Below are positions 8,650 to 17,066 of a stretch of DNA of 26,006 nt, one piece after another. This DNA is from DAOUMU01 sp034409055. Lineage in GTDB: Bacteria; Chloroflexota; Anaerolineae; 4572-78; J111. Below the pieces are notes generated by a model. The model was not told the DNA's origin, made no database searches, and worked only from the letters and a program-made list of their open reading frames with translations. Numbering within the stretch: the first letter of the stretch is position 1; every line of letters begins with the position of its first letter. Location of the stretch: contig DAOUMU010000264.1 in the NCBI GenBank assembly GCA_034409055.1, positions 1 through 26,006 of the forward strand, written 5' to 3'. The position numbers were made by a program, and so were the translations under genes.

Positions 8650-8682
8650 TGTGCAATTGAACGTTTAGCGTGCATTTGCACA
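8650..8682 (+). promoter_or_regulatory. Putative operator at the transcription start
   Basis: TGTGCAA (8650-8656) and its complement TTGCACA (8676-8682) form a dyad with a 19-bp centre. The right half also contains a tight palindrome, GTGCA-TT-TGCAC (8670-8681). The site overlaps the expected +1 just after the -10 box and precedes a SorC-family gene, so autoregulation by that protein is a reasonable inference. Confidence 0.5.
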
Positions 8683-8700
8683 GCAGGGTAGCCGTCTTCA

Positions 8701-9660
8701 ATGATTGATGATAGTCAGCATGCTTTATTAGCCCAAGTTGCCTCGATGTACTATGAAGAGGAGATGACCCAGAATGAAATTGCCAAGCAGTTGGGTCTGT
8801 CACGAGTTAAAGTTTATCGTCTCCTCAAACAAGCCAAAGCTGAGAATGTTGTTCAAATCACGATCGACTGGCCCCTTAAACGTAATCCCGAGCTCGAACA
8901 ATTACTCAAGCAAACCTTTGGCTTAAAAGAGGCTCTGGTTCTTAAAACAATCTCCCCTACCTCCCCCCTGACATTGCAACATCTTGGCAAATTGGGGGCC
9001 CATTACTTGGAGCGCGTGTTAACAGATGGCTCAACTATGGCCGTTTGCTTGGGACGTTCCACTTATGAAGTCATCCATGCCATTAGTCCCAATTTTCAGG
9101 CTAAAGTTCGGGTGGCCCAAGCGATGGGCAGCATGCCTTTTGCTGTGCGAGAATTAGACAGCGCTACCCTGGCCCGCCAGCTTGCCCAAAAACTGGGCGG
9201 CGAGGTCCTGTATTTATCCTCCCCGCTTATGGTCGATAGTACTGAAGCGGCAGAAATTCTGCGCCGCCAACGAGAAATCAAACGCACCCTCACCGCCGCC
9301 CGCCAGGCGGATGTGGCCCTATTGGGGATCGGTAATCTTGATCCGGCCACTTCCGGCTTTGTCAAAGCCGGCGTGATCAGTCCCAAGGAATTAACAGCAT
9401 TAGTCGCTGACGGAGCGGTAGGCGACGTGGCCGGACAAATTTTTACCATCACCGGAGAGTTACATCCCTGCTCATATAATCAGCGAGTGATTGGGGTTAC
9501 CTTCGAAGATTTATGCCAAATCCCCACGACTATTGCCGTGGCAATGGGTCCAGAAAAAGTGAAAGCTATTCTGGGATGCCTCCGTACTTGCATCATAAAG
9601 GTATTTTGCACCGATGACCAAACCGCCAGCGAAGTGTTGAGTCTAAATGGAGGTTCATAA
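8701..9660 (+). CDS. SorC-family sugar-responsive transcriptional regulator
   Basis: This 319-residue protein has an N-terminal helix-turn-helix at about residues 21-45 ('MTQNEIAKQLGLSRVKVYRL'), the usual start of SorC/DeoR-type regulators. Residues about 60-319 form the sugar-phosphate-binding domain, ending in the family pattern 'GDVAGQIF ... NQRVIGVTFEDL ... VAMGPEKVKAILGCL ... FCTDDQTASEVL'. Members bind phosphorylated sugars and usually control the adjacent catabolic operon and themselves. It is the first gene of the locus, with a consensus promoter and a dyad just upstream. Its stop overlaps the next start in TAATG, so regulator and dehydrogenase are translationally coupled. The effector is unknown; a phosphorylated intermediate made by one of the downstream ROK kinases would fit. 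Confidence 0.92.
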   Translation: MIDDSQHALLAQVASMYYEEEMTQNEIAKQLGLSRVKVYRLLKQAKAENVVQITIDWPLKRNPELEQLLKQTFGLKEALVLKTISPTSPLTLQHLGKLGAHYLERVLTDGSTMAVCLGRSTYEVIHAISPNFQAKVRVAQAMGSMPFAVRELDSATLARQLAQKLGGEVLYLSSPLMVDSTEAAEILRRQREIKRTLTAARQADVALLGIGNLDPATSGFVKAGVISPKELTALVADGAVGDVAGQIFTITGELHPCSYNQRVIGVTFEDLCQIPTTIAVAMGPEKVKAILGCLRTCIIKVFCTDDQTASEVLSLNGGS

Positions 9661-10679
9661 TGGAAACAATGCACGTTCCCATCTTCAAAGGCGAGGGACG
9701 ACTTGAGTACGAAGACCGCCCCATTCCCCCCCCAGAACATCCCGACGACGTTCTGGTCAAGATCGAAGCCTGCGGCATCTGTGGCACCGATTTGAACATT
9801 CTGGCCGTACCACCGGCCCACAAAGCCACGCCCAACATCATCATAGGGCACGAAGGCGTCGGCCTGGTCGAGGAAATCGGGTCAAACGTGACCGACCTGC
9901 AATCCGGCGACCGAGTGGTCATTGCCAACCGTCTCACCTGCGGTCAGTGCCGTTACTGCCGTCAGGGGTTGGACAATCAGTGTACCAATTACAAAACCAT
10001 CGGCACGACCATTGACGGCGCATTTGCCCCCTACCTGCGCGCTCCGCAGCGGGCGCTGTTCAAAATCAGTCCCGATGTCCCCCGTGATGATGCCGCTTTG
10101 TTTGAGCCCCTCTCCTGCGTGGTCGGTTCAGTTGTCCGTGCCCCCATCCAGGCCGGGGACAACGTGGTCATTATCGGCGGGGGACCTATGGGCATGCTCT
10201 TTGCCTTGATGTACCAACTTCTTGGAGCTGGCCGGGTTATTGTGGCCGACATTGCCCCCTACCGTCTCAACTTTGCCCAAGTAATGGGGGTGGATACCGT
10301 GCTTAATCCCGCTGAAGTTGACTTGCCGGAAGCGGTGCGAGAAATCACCGAACTGGGCGCAGATATGGTCGTGGATGCGGTAGGTAACCAGATAGGCTTA
10401 GCCATCAAATTGGTCCGACGAGGGGGCCAGGTCATTCTTTTTGGCCTGCGACCCCGCGACAACCCCGAGGTTAACCAATACACGATTACCCGCTACGACC
10501 TGACGGTTCACGGCACTTTTGTCGGACTTAAACCCTTTAGGCAAACCGTCCAACTGTTGGAAAGCCGGCGCTTACAGCCATCAGTCCTCATCACCCACAA
10601 GTTGCCCCTGTCAGAGCTAGGGCATGGCGTTGAACTGATGCGCTCCCAGCAAGCGATGAAGGTATTGATAGAGAATTGA
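9660..10679 (+). CDS. Zinc-dependent medium-chain alcohol/polyol dehydrogenase
   Basis: The 339-residue protein has the full MDR signature. Catalytic zinc ligands are Cys38 (in 'ACGICGTD'), His64-Glu65 (in 'GHEG') and Glu149 ('FEPLSC'). The structural zinc loop has Cys94, Cys97, Cys100 and Cys108. The Rossmann motif GGGPMG is at 173-178, and 'VIVADI' puts an Asp at the end of the second strand, which favours NAD over NADP. The nearest functional relatives are sorbitol, threonine and other polyol dehydrogenases. A GGAGG site lies inside the end of the regulator gene, and the two genes share one base. In this locus it could oxidise an imported polyol, or reduce a C3 ketone such as hydroxyacetone in the way GldA does in E. 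coli. Sequence alone does not fix the substrate. Confidence 0.92.
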   Translation: METMHVPIFKGEGRLEYEDRPIPPPEHPDDVLVKIEACGICGTDLNILAVPPAHKATPNIIIGHEGVGLVEEIGSNVTDLQSGDRVVIANRLTCGQCRYCRQGLDNQCTNYKTIGTTIDGAFAPYLRAPQRALFKISPDVPRDDAALFEPLSCVVGSVVRAPIQAGDNVVIIGGGPMGMLFALMYQLLGAGRVIVADIAPYRLNFAQVMGVDTVLNPAEVDLPEAVREITELGADMVVDAVGNQIGLAIKLVRRGGQVILFGLRPRDNPEVNQYTITRYDLTVHGTFVGLKPFRQTVQLLESRRLQPSVLITHKLPLSELGHGVELMRSQQAMKVLIEN

Positions 10680-10689
10680 CAACGTGCTG

Positions 10690-10758
10690 CGTGTTGCGTG
10701 TTGCGTAGAATAATTCACTCCCGCCACACGCAATACGCAACACGGTTTTAGTTAAAAC
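10690..10758 (+). terminator. Hairpin between the dehydrogenase and the RPE-like gene, plus a short palindrome
   Basis: Arms CGTGTTGCGTGTTGCGT (10690-10706) and ACGCAATACGCAACACG (10728-10744) pair over 17 bp, with one G-U as RNA. Directly after comes GTTTTA-GT-TAAAAC (10745-10758), a perfect 6-bp-arm palindrome. The hairpin could attenuate or end the regulator-dehydrogenase transcript, or it may be a dispersed repeat. The palindrome could be a protein-binding site before the RPE-like gene. Confidence 0.5.
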
Positions 10759-10796
10759 AGAATCTTACGACGGCAGGGAAAGACACAAAAACCACT

Positions 10797-11591
10797 ATGA
10801 AAAATACTATTGGTAAAGTAAGCCAAAAAGTAAAAATTTCAGCCGGGCTCTTTTGGGCCGACTACGCGGTGCTGGGCGCCCAGGTCCAAGAACTGGAAGC
10901 GGCTGGTGTGGACTGGCTGCACATCGAGGTACGTGATGGTAAATACATGGACTTCGGTATGCCTCGCGGTGGGTTCGACATCATCGAGGGCGTGCGCAAG
11001 AGCACGAATCTGGAAATCGAAGCCCAACTGCAAATGGTCCGGCCCAGCTTTGATGTGTTCAAACAGTTGGCCGATTTAGGGGTCAACTTGATCACCCTAC
11101 CGCTCGAAACCATGGGGGAGATGACGATACAAGCCATCACCTATATTAAGGACGCCTTGGATTTGAAAGTTGGGGTCTGGGCCTGGCAAGGCACGCCGAT
11201 CAGCGCCTTTGAACAGTATATTCTGCCCTACATCGACATCATCGAATATGAGAGCCGGGCCCACTTCTGGGTCAAAGAAACCGGCCAGAGCCCGCATACC
11301 ATGGACCCAATCATGGTGGACAACATCCGGCGGCTGCACGAGATGATAGTAGAGGCTGGCCTGGAGGGCAGCGTGGAACTGATGGAAGACGGTGGGCTCA
11401 ATGCCGGCAACGTGGCAGACTTTATCAAGGTGGGCATGACCGTTGGCGAGTTTTCCTCCCCCTTGCTCAAAGGTCCCGAGGGTAAGTTCGTGCCCGGCAC
11501 CGGCCAGATTGAAGCGGCGGTTAAAAAGCTGCGGGCCGTCATGGATGAGGCCAGTGATAAGTATCGGGATGAGAAGGGGTTGAGAAAATGA
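10797..11591 (+). CDS. Ribulose-phosphate 3-epimerase-like TIM barrel with altered metal site
   Basis: The 264-residue protein aligns by eye with RPE: 'KISAGLFWADYAVLGAQVQE' matches the 'SILSADFARLG' start, 'WLHIEVRDGKY' matches 'WIHVDVMDGHF', and 'ELMEDGGLN' matches 'EVDGGVN'. The RPE metal ligands His, Asp, His, Asp correspond here to His42, Glu44, Gln77 and Asp198, so two of four are changed, including the catalytic Asp that becomes Glu. The 'MSVNPGFGGQ' phosphate loop is replaced by 'YESRAHFWVKETGQSPHTMD', and the protein is about 40 residues longer than RPE. A housekeeping pentose-phosphate role is therefore unlikely. It may be an epimerase, isomerase or lyase for the pathway's own sugar intermediate. 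Its stop overlaps the Gfo/Idh start in ATGA, which implies coupled translation. The ribosome binding site is weak. Confidence 0.82.
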   Translation: MKNTIGKVSQKVKISAGLFWADYAVLGAQVQELEAAGVDWLHIEVRDGKYMDFGMPRGGFDIIEGVRKSTNLEIEAQLQMVRPSFDVFKQLADLGVNLITLPLETMGEMTIQAITYIKDALDLKVGVWAWQGTPISAFEQYILPYIDIIEYESRAHFWVKETGQSPHTMDPIMVDNIRRLHEMIVEAGLEGSVELMEDGGLNAGNVADFIKVGMTVGEFSSPLLKGPEGKFVPGTGQIEAAVKKLRAVMDEASDKYRDEKGLRK

Positions 11592-12730
11592 AACAACTTG
11601 GCATTGCCATGATCGGTTACGGTGGTATTGGGCGGGTGCATGCCCTGGGCTATCGAGCCATCACCTTCCACTACGGCCTGCCCGCCGATACGGTTAGGAT
11701 TGTGGGTGTAGCCACCACCCGCCCGGAAACAGCCGAAAGAGCGGCTCAAGAAATCGGTTGTGAGGTATACACCACCGATTACCGTGAACTGCTGGCTCGT
11801 GACGACGTCGACCTGATCGATTGCTGCGTGCCCAACTACAAACACGCAGAGGTTGTGCTGGCCACCGCCGAGGCCGGCAAGCACATTTACTGTGAAAAAC
11901 CCCTGGCTATGAATGTGGCTGAAGGACAGCGCATGGTCGAAACGGTGAAAAAAGCGGGCGTAAAAACCCAGATGACCTTTAACTTCCGCTTCTTTCCGGC
12001 CGTCATCCGCGCCCGCCAACTGGTTGCAGACGGCTTCCTGGGGCGTGTTTTTTCGTTCCGGGGACGTTACTATCGTTCCAGTTACATCAACTACGACAAA
12101 CCCCTCTCCTGGCGCTTGCGTAAGGATATCTCGGGCGGCGGCGCCCTGTTCGATATAGGCTCCCACGTTCTCGACTTATTCTACTATCTCCTGGGGGAGT
12201 TCGGTTCGGTTCAGGCTACGCTAGATACCCTCATCAAGGAACGTCCCGTTGCTGCTGGAGCCACGGAAAAAGGCCCAGTGGATGTGGATGACATCGCCTT
12301 TATGCACATCCGCATGGCCGATGGCACCCTGGGGCTGGTCGAAATTTCCCGCATGGGTACTGGCACCACGAACGATCTACAATTTGAAATTTTTGGTGAC
12401 AAAGGCGCGCTCCGCTTCAATGCGGCCGACCCAAGCTGGCTGGAGGTATACGACGTACGCGAAACCGGACAACCCCTGGGGGGGATGCGGGGCTTTAAGC
12501 GTCTCGAAACGGTCCAACGGTACGAGGGCCAAAAAGTGCCCGACTGGTCGATGCCCCCCACCTTCACCCGGACTCACGCCGAATGCCAATACCAGTTCCT
12601 CAAAGCCATTTCTGATGACCTGTCTCCTTCCCCCACCCTGGCTGATGGCTTAAAGGTGCAAGAGATTATGGAAGCCGTTATTCGCTCTTCGGCAGAAGGT
12701 CGGTGGGTTACAGTTGAAGAAGTGAGATAA
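11588..12730 (+). CDS. Gfo/Idh/MocA-family NAD(P)-dependent sugar oxidoreductase
   Basis: The 380-residue protein begins with a Rossmann fold, 'IAMIGYGGIGRVHALG' (GxGxxG at 10-15). It carries the family motif 'CEKPLAM' with Glu103-Lys104-Pro105, and the C-terminal domain has 'GGGALFDIGSHVLDL' with Asp189 and His193, the usual catalytic pair. The family covers inositol dehydrogenases, glucose-fructose oxidoreductase, sugar 3-dehydrogenases and 1,5-anhydrofructose reductase. The last is notable because GRE2 in this locus resembles enzymes acting on 1,5-anhydrohexitol phosphates, but nothing in the sequence proves that activity. It overlaps the RPE-like gene by 4 bp and is followed 3 bp later by the RmlD-like gene, so it is in the middle of a tight operon. 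Confidence 0.92.
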   Translation: MKQLGIAMIGYGGIGRVHALGYRAITFHYGLPADTVRIVGVATTRPETAERAAQEIGCEVYTTDYRELLARDDVDLIDCCVPNYKHAEVVLATAEAGKHIYCEKPLAMNVAEGQRMVETVKKAGVKTQMTFNFRFFPAVIRARQLVADGFLGRVFSFRGRYYRSSYINYDKPLSWRLRKDISGGGALFDIGSHVLDLFYYLLGEFGSVQATLDTLIKERPVAAGATEKGPVDVDDIAFMHIRMADGTLGLVEISRMGTGTTNDLQFEIFGDKGALRFNAADPSWLEVYDVRETGQPLGGMRGFKRLETVQRYEGQKVPDWSMPPTFTRTHAECQYQFLKAISDDLSPSPTLADGLKVQEIMEAVIRSSAEGRWVTVEEVR

Positions 12731-12733
12731 ATC

Positions 12734-13579
12734 ATGAAAATTGCCGTTATTGGAGCCAAAGGCATGCTGGGTCGGGAGTTGAGCCGGGTATTGGGGACCC
12801 GGCACGAAATTCTGGCCTGGGACATCAACGAGATTGACATCACCGATCGGCCCCGAACACTCGAACTGTTGAGCGCAGAGCGGCCGGAACTTATTGTCAA
12901 TTCGGCGGCTTTTGTTGATCTTAAAAAATGTGAGGCCAACCCAGATCAGGCCTGGCGCAGCAACGCGGTCGGGGCGCAAAACTTGGCCCTGGCCGCGCAA
13001 CAGACCGGCAGCGCCCTGGTTTACATCTCGACAGATTACATCTTTGACGGTCAGTCTGAGGTAGATTATGATGAAGTGGCCCAACCTAATCCGCTCAACC
13101 AGTATGGACGGTCGAAGTTAGCCGGTGAGCGGCTGAGCCTACAGATTTGTCCGCGCACCTACGCTGTCCGCACGGCCTGGCTTTTTGGCCACGCCCCCAA
13201 TAATTACGTCGAACGCGTGCTGAAAGCCGCCGAAAAGGAGGGGGGGATACGGATGCCGGTCGACCAGATTGAGTCGCCGACCTACACCGGGCACCTGGCC
13301 GAGGCGCTCTTACCCCTGACTGCCACCGGCGCCTACGGCATCTATAATGTGACCAGTAGGGGAGCCTGTACCCGGGCCGGTTTCGCCCAATTCGTACTCC
13401 AGGCAGCCGGACGTTCAGAACCGGTAGAAATTGTGGAATCGGCTACCCTCAAACGTTTTGCCAAACGTCCGGCCCGGGTGGTGTTAGATTGCCGGCTGTA
13501 CCAACTGGTCACCGGGCAATCCCTGCCCCCTTGGCAGCAAGGGGTACGAGATTACCTGGCAAAAGAACAACAGACATGA
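12734..13579 (+). CDS. RmlD-like short-chain dehydrogenase (dTDP-4-dehydrorhamnose reductase superfamily)
   Basis: The 281-residue protein has the extended-SDR pattern of RmlD: nucleotide motif 'GAKGMLG' (7-13), 'STDYIFDG' with Ser99-Thr100, and catalytic Tyr124-x3-Lys128 ('YGRSK'). Length and motif spacing are normal for the family. RmlD makes dTDP-rhamnose, but no RmlA, B or C gene is nearby and the gene sits inside a catabolic operon, 3 bp after the Gfo/Idh gene and overlapping the ROK kinase gene by 4 bp (ATGA). I therefore infer a carbonyl or polyol redox step in the local pathway rather than cell-wall sugar synthesis. A moonlighting cell-surface role cannot be excluded. Confidence 0.85.
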   Translation: MKIAVIGAKGMLGRELSRVLGTRHEILAWDINEIDITDRPRTLELLSAERPELIVNSAAFVDLKKCEANPDQAWRSNAVGAQNLALAAQQTGSALVYISTDYIFDGQSEVDYDEVAQPNPLNQYGRSKLAGERLSLQICPRTYAVRTAWLFGHAPNNYVERVLKAAEKEGGIRMPVDQIESPTYTGHLAEALLPLTATGAYGIYNVTSRGACTRAGFAQFVLQAAGRSEPVEIVESATLKRFAKRPARVVLDCRLYQLVTGQSLPPWQQGVRDYLAKEQQT

Positions 13580-14553
13580 AACCTTACGCAATTGGCATAG
13601 ACGTTGGCGGTACCAAAATTGCGGCCGGACTGGTAAATCAATCTGGCAAGATTTTGCAGCGCTACACCACCCACGCTCATTCTGAAAAAGAACCTGAATT
13701 TGTCATTGCAGCCATCGAGCAGGCCTATCGTACGCTCATTGCAGAGAGTAAAGTTGTAACAGCCGATATTGAGGCCGTCGGCCTGGGGTTTCCGGGCAAC
13801 ACCAATGGTCCAGCGGGCGTGGTGTTGGTTTGTTCAAACTTGCCGGCCTGGGATCATGTTCCGCTGCGCGACATCGTCGCCGAACGCATAGGCTTACCAG
13901 TCCTGTTAGATAACGATACCAATCTCTGTGCTGTCGGTGAGCATCGCTACGGGGCTGGACGTGGGACCAGGAATATGTGTTATGTTACCTTTAGCACCGG
14001 CTACGGGATCGGCATCATCATCAACAACCAGCTTTACGTCGGTCATACCGGCACAGCCGGTGAATTGGGCCACGTCGTGATCGACATTGGCGGTCCTCCC
14101 TGTACTTGTGGCAAAAATGGCTGTGTCATGGCCTATGCCAGTGGCATCGGCCTGTCTCGGATGGCTTACGAAAAGATAGAGGCAGGCGTTGAGACACGAC
14201 TCCGGGAGATGGCTCCGGCTGGTGGACAGCGTATTACTGGCGAACAGATTGCCGAGGCAGCCGACCAGGGCGATGCAGTGGCTTGTGAAATACTGCAAAC
14301 AGCCGGTTATTACGGCGGGGTCGGCTTGTCGATGATCGTTCAGATTCTCAATCCCGAGTTGATTGTCATGGGGGGCGGATTGACCCGCATCGGCTCAAGG
14401 CTGCTCGAACCGGCTATGGCTGCGATGCGGGAGCACACGCAGCCGGAGTTGTGGGACTCCGTGCGTGTTGTCCCCTGGCAGTTGGGAGATGATCTGGGAA
14501 TTATTGGCGCGGCAGCCAAAGTGTTTGCCGAGGCAGAGGCACAAAATGGTTGA
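13576..14553 (+). CDS. ROK-family sugar kinase with intact zinc motif (ROK1)
   Basis: The start is ATG 13576, overlapping the previous stop by 4 bp; an open frame extends upstream, but that part is out-of-frame RmlD sequence. The 325-residue product begins 'MKPYAIGIDVGGTKIAAGLV', the ATP-binding phosphate-1 motif. 'LLDNDTNLCAVGEH' carries the catalytic Asp, and 'GELGHVVIDIGGPPCTCGKN' followed by Gly-Cys supplies the ROK zinc site (His plus CxCGxxGC). There is no N-terminal helix-turn-helix, so it is a kinase, not a NagC-like repressor. ROK kinases phosphorylate glucose, fructose, allose or amino sugars. In this locus it probably traps the imported or processed sugar as a phosphate. The end overlaps the GRE1 start by 8 bp, strong evidence for joint expression with the radical enzyme. 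Confidence 0.93.
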   Translation: MKPYAIGIDVGGTKIAAGLVNQSGKILQRYTTHAHSEKEPEFVIAAIEQAYRTLIAESKVVTADIEAVGLGFPGNTNGPAGVVLVCSNLPAWDHVPLRDIVAERIGLPVLLDNDTNLCAVGEHRYGAGRGTRNMCYVTFSTGYGIGIIINNQLYVGHTGTAGELGHVVIDIGGPPCTCGKNGCVMAYASGIGLSRMAYEKIEAGVETRLREMAPAGGQRITGEQIAEAADQGDAVACEILQTAGYYGGVGLSMIVQILNPELIVMGGGLTRIGSRLLEPAMAAMREHTQPELWDSVRVVPWQLGDDLGIIGAAAKVFAEAEAQNG

Positions 14554-17008
14554 TACTGCTTATATCAAAGACATAAGCTATACACGAGCATTAGCCCCAT
14601 GGCAATCTGACCCAACCGTAGGCTTTCCGGTTGAAGTGTGGGAAACCACGCGTCCAACCGGGCAAGCGGCCCGCATTAAAAAGCGACTGCTGGAGAACGA
14701 GCGGGTGATCGACGTGGAGCGGGCTCGCTACGCCACCGAGAGTTACCAGGCCACCGAGGGTGAACCCATGGTGATCCGGCGGGCCAAAATGTTGCTGCAC
14801 CTGGTCCGCCAGATGAGTATCACCATTCATCCCGATGAAGTCATCGTCGGCAATCGCTCCTTATTACCCCGGATGGGCATTATTGCTCCAGAAGGTGCCG
14901 TCGATTGGATAGATAAAGAACTGGAGATTTTGCCCACCCGCCCCCAGGACCGGTTTAATATTCAACCGGAGCAAATTAAGGAGTTACGGGAAGAAATTTT
15001 TCCCTACTGGCGCGGTAAAACGCTGGAGGATATTGTCGCCGCCCGTATTCCCGAGGAGGTGGGACGGGCGGTAAGGGGCAGGGCTTTCTCCCTAAACCAG
15101 ACCGACCATGCCCAGGGGCACATCCTGCCCGACGTTGAAGCCTGGTTACACCTGGGCGTCCAGGGATTGCGTGAGCAGGTCACAGCCGGCCGGCAACGAC
15201 CCGAGGTCCAAACGGAGGCCCAGCAGACGTTTTACCAGGCCACCCTGATTGTGTTGCAGGCCGCTCAGGAGTTTATGCTTCGCTATGCGAACCTGGCCCG
15301 GCAAATGGCCAACGAGAGCGACAACGAGGCCCGCCGACAGGAACTGGAACGGATCACCGCAATCTGTGAGTGGTTGTCTGAAAATCCGGCCCGTGATTTC
15401 TGGGAAGCGTTGCAGGCCGTCTGGTTTCTATTTGTGCTCCTCCAAATCGAGTCGAATGCCAGCAGCTTCTCGCCTGGCCGGTTTGATCAATACATGCCGC
15501 CTTATCTAGAACGCGACCTGGCCTCGGGCTGGCTAACCCTGCCCCAGGCCCAGGAGTTACTGGAATATTTGTGGCTCAAATTTAGCGAGATTGTCTTGCT
15601 CCGCAGCAGCAAAAGTGCCCGCTATTTCGCCGGCTTTCCCATCGGGTTCAACATCGTGGTGGGTGGCCAACTGGCCGATGGCAGTGACGCCACCGACGTT
15701 CTCAGCTACATGTGCTTACGAGCCCAGGCCAACCTGGGCCTGACTCAACCCAACCTATCGATCCGCATTCATCAGAACAGCCCGGAAGCTTTCTTACGGG
15801 CGGCCTCCTTTGTCATCGGTCAGGGCAGCGGGATGCCCCAGGTTTTCAACGACGAAGTCATCATTCCCGGTCAGTTGAACCGGGGTGTTGCCCCAGACGA
15901 CGCCATGAATTATGCCGTGGTCGGCTGTGTGGAGCTATCAACCCCCGGCAAGGCCCTGGGCTGGAGTGATGCGGCTATGTTCAATCTAACCCGCATCCTG
16001 GAACTGACCCTCTTTGGCGGCCAGGACCCCCAAACCGGGGCGCAGATTGGCCTGGAGACACCCCCTCTGGACCAGATGGATTCCTTTGCCGACCTGGAAG
16101 CAGCCTACGATAAACAGTTGCAACATTTTGTCGGGTTGATGGTGAAGGGATGTAATCTTGTGGACAGCACCCACGCTGAAGTTTATCCCTCCCCGTTTCT
16201 GTCCCTGGTCATCTCGGATTGTCTCGACCGGGGGCTGGATGTCACCGCTGGCGGGGCGCGTTACAATTTCTCCGGGGTGCAAGGGGTGCAGATTGCTAAT
16301 GTCGCTGATAGTTTGGTCGCCATTCACCAGGCTATCTTTGACGAAAAGTGGCTCTCGGCTAAAGAACTACTGATCGCGCTGGAAGCAGATTTTGCCGGGC
16401 ACGAAGTTTTGCGCCAACGTCTCATCAACCGGGTGCCCAAGTATGGTAACGATGACGACGGAGTAGATCAGTATGCTAAAAAGTGGGGGGATCGCTACAG
16501 CGAACTGGTCGAACAGTACCCGACCATCCGGGGCGGTGTCTACCAGCCGGGCTTCTACACCGTTTCGGCCCACGTACCGATGGGGGCCAACGTCGGCGCG
16601 ACCCCAGACGGTCGCCACGCCGGGACGCCGTTGGCCGATGGGGGGCTCTCGCCGACGGCGGGTCGGGACAAGCGAGGGGCCACGGCTGTGCTGAATTCTG
16701 TCAGCAAGATCAATCTCAAACTGGCCTCTAATGGCACCCTGCTGAATATGAAGTTCCTGCCTTCTTTTTTTGAAGGATCAGCAGCCATCAAGAAGTTTGT
16801 CCTTTTACTGCGAGGTTTCTGCCGTTTGAAGATTCCCCACGTTCAGTTCAACGTGGTTTCGGCTGAAACCTTACGCCGGGCCCAGGCCAATCCCGAGGAA
16901 TATCGCTCCCTGGTGGTTCGAGTGGCCGGTTATAGTGCTTACTTTACCGAACTTGACAAGGAACTACAAGACGAGATAATCAGAAGGACGGAATTCTCAG
17001 ATATTTAG
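14546..17008 (+). CDS. Glycyl radical enzyme 1, eliminase/dehydratase type (not PFL)
   Basis: Starting at ATG 14546 the protein has 820 residues; the upstream open frame overlaps the ROK gene and is ignored. The C-terminal 'RVAGYSAYF' carries the radical Gly795, and 'VVGCVELSTPGK' carries thiyl Cys461 and Glu463, the Cys-x-Glu pair of radical dehydratases and lyases. PFL instead has two adjacent Cys. Asp475 lies 14 residues after the Cys, where glycerol dehydratase has a substrate-binding Asp (D447). The His-Ser pair of that enzyme (281-282) is Ser306-Ser307 here ('IESNASSFS'). So it is dehydratase-like but not a standard glycerol or propanediol dehydratase. It is oxygen-sensitive, needs activation by a radical SAM protein, and is cytoplasmic. 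Candidate substrates are a diol or polyol from the upstream pathway. A small Dabb gene and the activase follow. Confidence 0.92.
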   Translation: MVDTAYIKDISYTRALAPWQSDPTVGFPVEVWETTRPTGQAARIKKRLLENERVIDVERARYATESYQATEGEPMVIRRAKMLLHLVRQMSITIHPDEVIVGNRSLLPRMGIIAPEGAVDWIDKELEILPTRPQDRFNIQPEQIKELREEIFPYWRGKTLEDIVAARIPEEVGRAVRGRAFSLNQTDHAQGHILPDVEAWLHLGVQGLREQVTAGRQRPEVQTEAQQTFYQATLIVLQAAQEFMLRYANLARQMANESDNEARRQELERITAICEWLSENPARDFWEALQAVWFLFVLLQIESNASSFSPGRFDQYMPPYLERDLASGWLTLPQAQELLEYLWLKFSEIVLLRSSKSARYFAGFPIGFNIVVGGQLADGSDATDVLSYMCLRAQANLGLTQPNLSIRIHQNSPEAFLRAASFVIGQGSGMPQVFNDEVIIPGQLNRGVAPDDAMNYAVVGCVELSTPGKALGWSDAAMFNLTRILELTLFGGQDPQTGAQIGLETPPLDQMDSFADLEAAYDKQLQHFVGLMVKGCNLVDSTHAEVYPSPFLSLVISDCLDRGLDVTAGGARYNFSGVQGVQIANVADSLVAIHQAIFDEKWLSAKELLIALEADFAGHEVLRQRLINRVPKYGNDDDGVDQYAKKWGDRYSELVEQYPTIRGGVYQPGFYTVSAHVPMGANVGATPDGRHAGTPLADGGLSPTAGRDKRGATAVLNSVSKINLKLASNGTLLNMKFLPSFFEGSAAIKKFVLLLRGFCRLKIPHVQFNVVSAETLRRAQANPEEYRSLVVRVAGYSAYFTELDKELQDEIIRRTEFSDI

Positions 17009-17066
17009 ATGAGAGGTAACTACTCAGCCATACCCATTTGGGACATTGGGGATTGGAAAATCGATT

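Noticed and set aside
11228..12166. 312-codon open frame on the minus strand
   Set aside because: It is antisense to the RPE-like and Gfo/Idh genes, whose motifs and ATGA overlap are clear.
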